NCBI GenBank assembly: GCA_022572865.1
Contig: JACZVB010000022.1
Location: forward strand, 1 to 10,132
Length of the DNA: 10,132 bases
Direction of reading: 5' to 3'
Source: Chloroflexota bacterium
Lineage (GTDB): Bacteria > Chloroflexota > Dehalococcoidia > Plut-88900
Numbering within the stretch: the stretch's first letter is position 1; the number at the start of each line of letters is the position of its first letter. Below, one piece after another: positions 1 through 5,814 of the stretch. Position numbers and translations under genes: made by a program. Below the pieces are notes generated by a model. The model worked only from the letters and a program-made list of their open reading frames with translations. It was not told the origin of the DNA and did no database searches.

Positions 1-1
1 C

Positions 2-964
2 GGACATCGACTGGAGATCATCGTTGAGGATGAGAAGTGCAACGCCGCGGACGCCATCACCGCATACACCAAGCTGACCACGGTGGATAACGTGAAGATA
101 ATTCTGGGCACCTCCTGCAGCGGCGCTATGCTGGGCGCAGCGCCCCTGGCCGAAGCGGACGGGGTGGTTATGTTCTCCGGTCTGGCCACCAACCCCGACA
201 TCGCCTTTGCCGGAGACTTCATCTTCCGGACCTCCATGAACGATAACGCGGTGGGCTTTGACACCGGGAATACGATGTGGGTCGATGAAGTCCGGACCCT
301 GGCCACCATGACCGAGGCCACGGACTACGCCGAGGGCGTGCGGCGTCAAACTGTAAGCAGGTTCGAGGAGCTGGGTGGCGAGGTGGTAGCTACGGAGCGG
401 TACGCATCCGACGTTACGGACTTCCGAAGCCAGCTTACCAAGCTGATCGGACAGAATCCGGACGCCATCCACATCTCGGCCCAGTCCGAGTTCACCGGCG
501 GCACCATCATCAAGCAGCTCGATGAGCTGGGGTACGATGGCGCCCTCTACTCAGAGATCGTCGCCATTGGGGTCACGGCCCTGGAGATCGCCGGCGATGC
601 CGCCATAGGGGTGAAGGCCATCATAGCTGAGCTTGACCCGGCCAACGGGAAGGCCCAGCAGGTGCTCGCCGATTTCCAAGCCCGTTGGGGTTACATCACC
701 CTTCCCTGGTACCTGGGATCGGCCTACGATGACGTGTTCATCACGGCCGAGTGCCTCAGTCGAACGGGTGATGACCAGGATGCGGAAGGCTTCCGGGACT
801 GCCTGTACGACATCAGCTACTCCGGCACCATCGGGGACTACAGTTTCGATTCTGACGGTGAGGTTGTGGGTCTCTCCAACGCGGTCATCGAGGTCTTGCC
901 CGTAGCCGAGAGGACGACGGCCAACCAGGGTTATAGGGTCCTAGGTGCTGCTCCCACGCCGTAA
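2..964 (+). CDS. Branched-chain amino acid/amide-type ABC transporter substrate-binding protein, 5'-truncated by window edge
   Basis: This is the C-terminal 320 residues of a periplasmic binding protein of the LivK-like family (Peripla_BP_6 type). It would capture a small solute outside the membrane and deliver it to the LivHM permease encoded downstream. The frame is open from base 2. A GTG at 83 is internal, because the codons before it already read as family sequence (VEDEKCNAADAI, then KL). Family features are the ILGTSCSGAML stretch, corresponding to the ligand-binding 'iiG..~S' loop after strand 3, the YASDVTDFRSQLTKL hinge-region pattern, the SAYDDVFI helix near the C-terminus, and GTIGDYSFDSDGEV, which matches the usual 'G..G...Fd..Gd' closing motif. 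The signal peptide and N-terminus lie outside the window. Full-length relatives are about 380-420 residues, so about 60-100 are missing. The ligand (amino acid, amide, urea or other) is not readable from the sequence. Family assignment is firm; specificity is not. Confidence 0.9.
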   Translation, partial: GHRLEIIVEDEKCNAADAITAYTKLTTVDNVKIILGTSCSGAMLGAAPLAEADGVVMFSGLATNPDIAFAGDFIFRTSMNDNAVGFDTGNTMWVDEVRTLATMTEATDYAEGVRRQTVSRFEELGGEVVATERYASDVTDFRSQLTKLIGQNPDAIHISAQSEFTGGTIIKQLDELGYDGALYSEIVAIGVTALEIAGDAAIGVKAIIAELDPANGKAQQVLADFQARWGYITLPWYLGSAYDDVFITAECLSRTGDDQDAEGFRDCLYDISYSGTIGDYSFDSDGEVVGLSNAVIEVLPVAERTTANQGYRVLGAAPTP

Positions 965-1040
965 AACTAGACCGGTCCCCTGAGCAGACCCTGGGGATCG
1001 AAGATACCACATAGGACTGAAGAGAGAACAAGAGCTGTTT

Positions 1041-1082
1041 CGCCTAGCTGGTGGGGCCCGTTCGGGCCCCACCAGTTGGGCG
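1041..1082 (+). terminator. Long stem-loop after the binding-protein gene (attenuator or mRNA-stabilising hairpin)
   Basis: The inner arms, 1048-1059 and 1064-1075, are perfectly complementary over 12 bp around a GTTC loop. Pairing continues outward to 1041/1082 through seven more pairs, two of them G-U, making about 19 bp. The tract after it (1083 onward) is not T-rich, so a classical Rho-independent terminator is uncertain. Similar hairpins between a binding-protein gene and its permease genes commonly cause partial termination or protect the upstream mRNA, which keeps the binding protein in excess. That role is inferred here. Confidence 0.65.
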
Positions 1083-1186
1083 GTAGTTAGACCTTCACGC
1101 CCTTACATGTGGTGAGCTTTATCTAGTGGAGCATCTGTACTTCCATAGTTTCTGGTGCCGGCATCCACAAGCTTGACGGTGAAGTT

Positions 1187-1357
1187 ATGAGTGGTGGTAG
1201 AGCGGCATGGAATTCTGAAACCCTGGAGAATATCCTTCGTTATAGGCATGCCGAATTTGGATATATCGGTCAGGGATCAAATGCCCAGGGTTTCGTCTCC
1301 GCTGGAGTTGGCGCCCTCTCCCAGCCTGAGGAAGTTGTATCCCAGAAACCTCACTGA
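1187..1357 (+). CDS. Possible small ORF of unknown function, 56 aa
   Basis: An ATG at 1187 opens a 56-residue frame ending at TGA 1355-1357, 21 bp before the livH start. The peptide begins MSGGRAAWNSET and ends VVSQKPH. It has no membrane segment and no motif I recognise. A weak purine stretch (GGTGAAG) lies 3-9 bases upstream of the ATG. Third codon positions do not show the strong G/C preference of the neighbouring genes, which argues against coding. A longer overlapping frame (GTG 1191 to 1385) has the same problem and runs into livH. This is probably non-coding leader sequence, recorded because the gap is otherwise unexplained. Confidence 0.15.
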   Translation: MSGGRAAWNSETLENILRYRHAEFGYIGQGSNAQGFVSAGVGALSQPEEVVSQKPH

Positions 1358-1365
1358 GGAAGACC

Positions 1366-1373
1366 AGGAAGGA
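1366..1373 (+). promoter_or_regulatory. Ribosome binding site supporting the TTG start of livH
   Basis: AGGAAGGA lies at 1366-1373, with the AAGGA core 5 nt before TTG 1379. The next in-frame ATG (1451) has no comparable site and would remove the first hydrophobic segment, so TTG 1379 is preferred. Confidence 0.6.
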
Positions 1374-1378
1374 ATGCC

Positions 1379-2767
1379 TTGCTGAAATATTTCAATGGAG
1401 AGAGGCGACTACCCTCACTGTCCGATATTACGGGCAGCCAGCGGCTGGCGATGCTTTTGACGTTAATGGTCGTCGCTTACATTTCCTGGAAAATTGGGCA
1501 GTCGGCACAGCAGACCCTCCAGTTTGCCTTCAACGGGGTTTCCGTAGGCGCTGTCTACGCCCTGCTGGCCATGGGATTCACCATGGTCTACGGCACCGTC
1601 TGGTTCTTCGATCTGGCCTTCGGCGCGGCGGCGGCCATGGGTGCCTACGGCGTCTTTTATCTAAGGTCTTCAGAGGCGTTAGGGATAGGCCAATTCGAGG
1701 TACAGAACGTCTACCTTAATGTGGTCTTGGCTGCGGTGGTTACAGGCGTCATAGGATGGGTGCTGTACACCTGGATATACCCACGCCTGAGGAAGCGCGT
1801 AGACCCGGCGGTATTACTAGTGGTAGGGGCCCTGTTAACGGTAGGCGCCGGAATCTATATGGGCCTCCTCCTTTCCTATCCTGACGACCTGAACCTCTGG
1901 CTCAGCCCCCTGATTGGGGCGATGGTGGCGGGAGCGGCGGCCATGGCGCTATCCCAGGTTTATAGCCGTGGCCTGCATGGAACAAGAAACCTTGTTCCTC
2001 TAGTGGTTGCTGCCGGGATAGGGACACTGGTTCTGGGCGCATACTGCGGCCTGCTGGTGGCCAGGACGCCGGGGTCCAGCCTTTACCTGAGCTGGGGGGT
2101 ATCGAGCCTGCTGGCGGGAGCGGTAGGCCTATCCCTGTACCGGGGACTGTACATGTACATGCGCCGCCGGGCCAGGTCTCCCCTGATAATGCTGGTGGCC
2201 TCACTGGGCGTACTGCTGGCCATTACCGCCTTTTTCACCATAATCTTCCAGAGCGCTCCTCGTCCCTTGCCGGAGGCCTTCGGCTCCGACTCCTGGGAGA
2301 TCGGCGGAGCAAGAATAAAACCGTTCAACGTCTTCTCCATAGGCGTGGCCTTCACGGCCTTTGCCGGTCTTGTGCTTCTCCTGAAGAGGACCTCTTTCGG
2401 GAAGGCGGTGCGGGCCATCAGCGATGATGAAGAGGTAGCAAAGGTGGTGGGGATTAACACCACCGCAATTATCGCCATTGTTTTCTTCATCGGAGCCACC
2501 CTGGCCGGCCTGGCCGGGCTCCTCAGCGGCCACGATACTGCCATCCAGCCGAGGATGGGCCTGTTGTTGCTTCTGAAGGGCTGGATAGCGTCTGTAGTTG
2601 GCGGCATAGGAAACATCTACGGCGCGATAGTCGGCGGATTTATGTTAGGCCTAGTCGAGAACTACGGCATCTGGGACCTGGCCGGCGAGTGGAAAGATGC
2701 CATATCCTTCATGCTCCTGATACTCTTCCTTGCCTTCTGGCCCAAGGGACTTTTGCCGAGGAGATAG
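1379..2767 (+). CDS. livH: LivH-type ABC transporter permease, enlarged by tandem helix-pair repeats
   Basis: This inner-membrane permease subunit would form the translocation channel with LivM and take up the solute delivered by the binding protein. Diagnostic LivH features are the GVSVGAVYALLAMGFTMVYG segment (residues 53-72), FGAAAAMGAY (81-90), the cytoplasmic coupling-loop region RTSFGKAVRAISDDEEVAKVVGIN split across 337-360, the ATLAGLAGLL helix (373-382), GWIASVVGGIGNIYGAIVGG (401-420) and the C-terminal PKGLL (455-459). At 462 residues it is far longer than the usual 290-310. About 124 extra residues lie between residues 109 and 233. These are two additional copies of a two-helix unit whose canonical copy is at about 234-293 (see findings). 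A further N-terminal hydrophobic helix is at about 21-37, and I count roughly 13 hydrophobic segments. The gene uses a TTG start, and livM begins 3 nt after its stop. The family call is secure; whether the enlarged form has altered specificity is unknown. Confidence 0.93.
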   Translation: MLKYFNGERRLPSLSDITGSQRLAMLLTLMVVAYISWKIGQSAQQTLQFAFNGVSVGAVYALLAMGFTMVYGTVWFFDLAFGAAAAMGAYGVFYLRSSEALGIGQFEVQNVYLNVVLAAVVTGVIGWVLYTWIYPRLRKRVDPAVLLVVGALLTVGAGIYMGLLLSYPDDLNLWLSPLIGAMVAGAAAMALSQVYSRGLHGTRNLVPLVVAAGIGTLVLGAYCGLLVARTPGSSLYLSWGVSSLLAGAVGLSLYRGLYMYMRRRARSPLIMLVASLGVLLAITAFFTIIFQSAPRPLPEAFGSDSWEIGGARIKPFNVFSIGVAFTAFAGLVLLLKRTSFGKAVRAISDDEEVAKVVGINTTAIIAIVFFIGATLAGLAGLLSGHDTAIQPRMGLLLLLKGWIASVVGGIGNIYGAIVGGFMLGLVENYGIWDLAGEWKDAISFMLLILFLAFWPKGLLPRR

Positions 2768-2770
2768 GCT

Positions 2771-3826
2771 GTGTTACCCAATTTACAAGTCTACTCGACT
2801 CTTACCCAGCCATTACGTGATCCCTGGGGGTTCTTAAAAGAGCGGTCCCGCAACCCGGAGTTGTGGATAAACGTAGTCGTAATTGGTGGCGCCGTAGCGT
2901 TTTTGTTATCGAAGGGCTCCGGGTTCGCCATAACAGTGGGCACCGTATTCGCCATCTGGGCCATACTGGCGGTGAGCCTCAACCTGGTAGTGGGATTTAC
3001 CGGTCTGATGTCAGTGGCCCATATCGGGTTCTTCGGTGTCGGGGCCTATTCCATGGCCATCCTCACCTCGGACCCACTATACGAGCAGCTGCGTTCGGAG
3101 ACCATTCCCACCTTCGCCCTTCCCTTTTTTGCCGCTTTGCCCGTCTCCATGGTCATGGCCGGGCTGGTAGCCCTGGTTGTGGGTCTCATCCTCAATCGTT
3201 TTCGAGACGACATCTTTGTCCTGGTCTCCTTCGGCTTCGCCATCATCTCCTTCAACGTCTTTCTAAACTGGCGGGAGCTCACCAGGGGGGCCTTTGGAAT
3301 CCACGCGATAGCTAGACCGGCCATAGGCGGCTGGGTGTTCGATGGCAAATTAGAGTTTTTGCTCCTGGCCCTGGTATTGCTCGGCGTAGTGGTGCTGATC
3401 GCCTGGTTCATCGTCAGCTCGTCCTTCGGTCGGGTGCTTACCGCGCTTCGGGAGGATGAGCAGGCCATAGAGGTCTATGGTTACAAGGCCGCCCACTATA
3501 AGATGGCCATATGGGTGCTTTCGGCCGCGTTGGCGGGCCTGGCCGGTGGCCTTTTCTCCAGCTGGACTAGCTTCATCGATCCCAACTCTTTCATTCTGCT
3601 GGAATCCATCCTCATGGTAGCCATAGTAATCCTGGGAGGACTGGCCACCATATGGGGTTCCTTGCTCGGGGCGCTGGTCTTCGTGCTGCTGGAAGAAGGG
3701 ATGCGTTTCGTGCCCTTTATACCCACCGAGCACATCGGGCAGGGCCGTCAGATCGTCCTGGGCATCCTACTGGTGCTGCTGATGTTATTCAGGCCCCAGG
3801 GCCTGGTGGGGAGGTACAAGCTTTGA
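2771..3826 (+). CDS. livM: LivM-type ABC transporter permease
   Basis: This is the second inner-membrane permease of the Liv importer (351 residues), pairing with LivH. Visible LivM hallmarks are LAVSLNLVVGFTGLMSVAH (residues 66-84) running into FFGVGAY (87-93). TRGAFGI (171-177) sits where the family usually has 'T.G..G'. GRVLTALREDEQAIEVYGY (220-238) is the coupling loop that contacts the ATPases. SAALAGLAGGLF (251-262), GGLATIWGSLLGA (289-301) and FRPQGLVGR (340-348) complete the pattern. An N-terminal tail of about 30 polar residues precedes the first membrane helix. The GTG start at 2771 follows GAGGAG (2758-2763), which lies inside the end of livH, and the genes are 3 nt apart, so translation is probably coupled. 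The stop TGA overlaps the TTG start of livG by 4 nt. Confidence 0.94.
   Translation: MLPNLQVYSTLTQPLRDPWGFLKERSRNPELWINVVVIGGAVAFLLSKGSGFAITVGTVFAIWAILAVSLNLVVGFTGLMSVAHIGFFGVGAYSMAILTSDPLYEQLRSETIPTFALPFFAALPVSMVMAGLVALVVGLILNRFRDDIFVLVSFGFAIISFNVFLNWRELTRGAFGIHAIARPAIGGWVFDGKLEFLLLALVLLGVVVLIAWFIVSSSFGRVLTALREDEQAIEVYGYKAAHYKMAIWVLSAALAGLAGGLFSSWTSFIDPNSFILLESILMVAIVILGGLATIWGSLLGALVFVLLEEGMRFVPFIPTEHIGQGRQIVLGILLVLLMLFRPQGLVGRYKL
3808..3814 (+). promoter_or_regulatory. Ribosome binding site deciding the livG start
   Basis: GGGGAGG at 3808-3814 lies inside the end of livM, 8 nt before TTG 3823. The only nearby in-frame ATG (3844) has no comparable site. The start therefore overlaps the livM stop as TTGA (3823-3826), a translational-coupling arrangement. 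Confidence 0.65.
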
Positions 3827-4584
3827 CCGGTTCTGAGACCGAGATGTACGGGCCCTTCGCCCTGGAAACCACAGAGCTATCCAAGCACTTCGGCGCTGTC
3901 AAAGCGGTGGACCGTCTGACAATATCCATCCCCAAGGCGGGAATGACCAGCATAGTCGGGCCCAACGGCTCGGGTAAATCGACGCTGGTCAACCTTCTGA
4001 GCGGCGTGCTGCCCATCGATGGAGGAATGGTGATTATCGACAGCGTTGGCCTCAAGGTAGTCAAGGCCTACGATACCCCCTCCCATGGCCTGACCCGTAC
4101 CTTCCAGGAGATAAGGCTCTTTGAGCAGATAACCGTGTGGGACAACCTCATGGTGGTCATGACCACCAGAAAGTGGTTTTCTGCGCTCATGGAGAGGGAC
4201 AAACCCAGCTACAAGGAGAAGACCGAGGAGATACTCAAGAGCGTGGGTCTGTGGGAGAAGCGCCTGGACCTGGCCCTGAACCTGTCCTATGGCCAGAGGA
4301 AACTGCTGGAGATCGGCCGCGCCCTGGCCATGGACGTACAGATATTGCTGTTCGATGAGCCTTTCGCCGGGCTCTTTCCTCAGATGCTGGAGCAGGTGAA
4401 AAGCATACTGAAGGACATGAAGGCACAGGGCCGCACCATCATCTTTATCTCCCATAATATGGACATAGTCCGGGAGCTATCCGACCGTATCTTTGTCCTG
4501 GATAGCGGTGAGTTGCTTGCCGAGGGGGATGTCGAGGAGGTCTTGAGCAGCGCCGCAGTGATAGAAGCCTATCTCGGGGTGTGA
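3823..4584 (+). CDS. livG: LivG-type ABC transporter ATP-binding protein
   Basis: This cytoplasmic ATPase powers the Liv importer as a heterodimer with LivF. Counting from TTG 3823 it is 253 residues, the normal LivG size. It carries Walker A GPNGSGKST (46-54), Q-loop glutamine Q95 in RTFQEIRLF, the LivG-style signature LSYGQRKLLEIGRAL (154-168) with Tyr in place of the usual first Gly, Walker B ILLFDEP (174-180), a D-loop PFAGLFP (180-186) and the switch histidine H211 in FISHNMD. All residues needed for ATP binding and hydrolysis appear present. ATG 3844 is an alternative start that would give 246 residues. The frame stays open upstream to 3652, but that stretch overlaps livM and does not look like ABC sequence. 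Confidence 0.95.
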   Translation: MTGSETEMYGPFALETTELSKHFGAVKAVDRLTISIPKAGMTSIVGPNGSGKSTLVNLLSGVLPIDGGMVIIDSVGLKVVKAYDTPSHGLTRTFQEIRLFEQITVWDNLMVVMTTRKWFSALMERDKPSYKEKTEEILKSVGLWEKRLDLALNLSYGQRKLLEIGRALAMDVQILLFDEPFAGLFPQMLEQVKSILKDMKAQGRTIIFISHNMDIVRELSDRIFVLDSGELLAEGDVEEVLSSAAVIEAYLGV

Positions 4585-4605
4585 TTCATAGGGAAGGAAG
4601 GGAAT

Positions 4606-5478
4606 ATGGGTGCCCAAGGGCAGGTAGGACTACTGCGGAGGCTCAAGCAGAAGCTCACCGGGAGCCATGATGGAGGAAACGGGCCTGCGCTAGAGAGTTC
4701 TGAGGGAAGCGCTGCCCCAAAGGGACAGGGGAGACTTCTGGAGCTGACAAACGTATCGGTGCATTACGGCGCAGTGATAGCCCTGGATAACGCCTCCGTT
4801 GGTATGGACAAGGGCGAGATCGTGGCTGTGATGGGGCCCAATGGGGCCGGGAAATCGACGGTCCTGAAGGCCATAATGGGCCTGGCGCCGGTGGTGGAGG
4901 GAGAGGTCTACTGGCGTCAAAAGCCGCTCCATGAGGAAACCCACAAAATTGTTGACCTGGGCATATCCTTCGTGCCCCAGGGCAGGCGAGTATTCATCCA
5001 TCTAACCATTGAGGAGAACCTGGAGATGGGATGCCTCTACCTGAGGGATCGGGCAGAGAAGCGGCGTCGTCTGGACGCGGTGATGGAGCTCTTCCCCATC
5101 CTTTACGAGAAGCGCAAGGACATGGCCAGCCAGATGTCGGGAGGACAGCAACAGATGCTGGCCTTTGGCAGGGGCCTTATGGCTGATCCCGAAGTGCTGC
5201 TGCTGGATGAACCCACACTGGGCCTGGCTCCCAGGGTGGTCAAAGAGGTGTTCGGCAAGATAACGGAGATCAACGACACGCTCAAGACCTCTATCTTCGT
5301 CGTCGAGCACAACATCAAAGGCGCTCTGGATATCGTGGATAGAGCATACGTCCTGGACAAGGGCAAGGTGGTCCACGACGGCACCCCGGAATCGGTGAGG
5401 GCGACCGATATTCTAACCCAGGTATTCCTGGGCAAGATAAGCGAGCAACCCGTGGCCTCCGGCTCCGAGTCCGAGTAA
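4606..5478 (+). CDS. livF: LivF-type ABC transporter ATP-binding protein with extended termini
   Basis: This is the second cytoplasmic ATPase of the importer. Motifs are Walker A GPNGAGKST (77-85), Q-loop VPQGRRVF (123-130, with the GRRVF typical of LivF), signature MSGGQQQMLAFGRGL (177-191), Walker B LLLDEPTLGLAP (198-209) and switch H235 in VVEHNI. The motif set is complete. The ABC domain proper starts near residue 44 (LLELTNVSVHYG), so a 43-residue N-terminal extension rich in Gly, Ser and Lys precedes it. A tail after FLGK, ending SGSESE, follows it. Typical LivF proteins are about 235-240 residues; this one is 290. ATG 4606 has GGAAGGAAGGG just upstream and is the best start. A later start would lose the extension but lacks a comparable ribosome binding site. 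The gene begins 21 nt after livG. Confidence 0.94.
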   Translation: MGAQGQVGLLRRLKQKLTGSHDGGNGPALESSEGSAAPKGQGRLLELTNVSVHYGAVIALDNASVGMDKGEIVAVMGPNGAGKSTVLKAIMGLAPVVEGEVYWRQKPLHEETHKIVDLGISFVPQGRRVFIHLTIEENLEMGCLYLRDRAEKRRRLDAVMELFPILYEKRKDMASQMSGGQQQMLAFGRGLMADPEVLLLDEPTLGLAPRVVKEVFGKITEINDTLKTSIFVVEHNIKGALDIVDRAYVLDKGKVVHDGTPESVRATDILTQVFLGKISEQPVASGSESE

Positions 5479-5524
5479 CCCTCGGGCGCGGGATGTGTCG
5501 TCTTGACATCGCTCCGTTGAGACC

Positions 5525-5536
5525 GTCTGCGCAGAC
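5525..5536. promoter_or_regulatory. Perfect 12-bp palindrome between livF and the amidase genes
   Basis: GTCTGCGCAGAC at 5525-5536 is a perfect inverted repeat without spacer. It lies 16 bp after a consensus TTGACA hexamer (5503-5508), where a -10 box would be expected but none is recognisable. It could be an operator for a repressor controlling the amidase genes separately from liv, or chance. No regulator gene is visible in the window. Confidence 0.25.
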
Positions 5537-5610
5537 CCTTCCAACACGCCTACCGGGCCGCTCTTTTGTTCGTGGGGTATCAAGAGTCCTTTTCATTAGA
5601 AAGAAGTGCT

Positions 5611-5814
5611 GTGGCAGACCTATCTAAAGAACAGATCAAGAGCCTTGCACTCGCCGCGGGTATCCAGATCGAAGAGCCCCTTCTTACCCACGTCAGCTAC
5701 GATCTTAACGCCATTCGAGACCTACTGGAGGGGTTCAACCCTCCCGGACTGGATCAGATGGAGCCCCTGCCCGTAATACCTCCTCACCAGCGGAGGAGCC
5801 GTGAACAAAGCTGA
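5611..5814 (+). CDS. GatC/AtzG-like small amidase-associated protein
   Basis: This 67-residue acidic protein has the general plan of GatC and of AtzG-type amidase partners. An N-terminal helix (LSKEQIKSLALAAGIQI, 4-20) is followed by a second helix (SYDLNAIRDLLEGF). The end, GLDQMEPLPVIPPH, matches the 'G.ePl.~~p' tail that wraps around GatA-family amidases. In that family the small subunit stabilises the amidase and helps form its active site. Its gene overlaps the amidase start by 14 nt, which fits a stoichiometric partner. GTG 5611 is chosen because the frame aligns with the family from there. TTG 5566 would add 15 residues without an evident ribosome binding site. No other gat gene is present, so a role in tRNA amidation is unlikely. 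The exact family is inferred from pattern, not from a search. Confidence 0.65.
   Translation: MADLSKEQIKSLALAAGIQIEEPLLTHVSYDLNAIRDLLEGFNPPGLDQMEPLPVIPPHQRRSREQS

Larger units (their letters stand above)
965..1378. other. 414-bp intercistronic region between binding protein and livH
   Basis: The gap holds the strong stem-loop at 1041-1082, a possible 56-codon ORF at 1187-1357 and, at its right end, the ribosome binding site of livH. A TTGACG hexamer at 1173-1178 resembles a -35 box, but no good -10 box follows at 16-18 bp, so I do not call a promoter. No RNA gene or repeat is visible. Base composition is more mixed than in the flanking genes. Confidence 0.7.

Noticed and set aside
1191..1385. 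64-codon GTG frame running into livH
   Set aside because: It overlaps the livH ribosome binding site and start, has poor codon composition and matches no family.
3652..3822. Upstream extension of livG
   Set aside because: The frame is open back to 3652 but overlaps the end of livM, and its Arg/Pro/Gly-rich translation does not resemble an ABC protein. The TTG at 3823 has a strong ribosome binding site.
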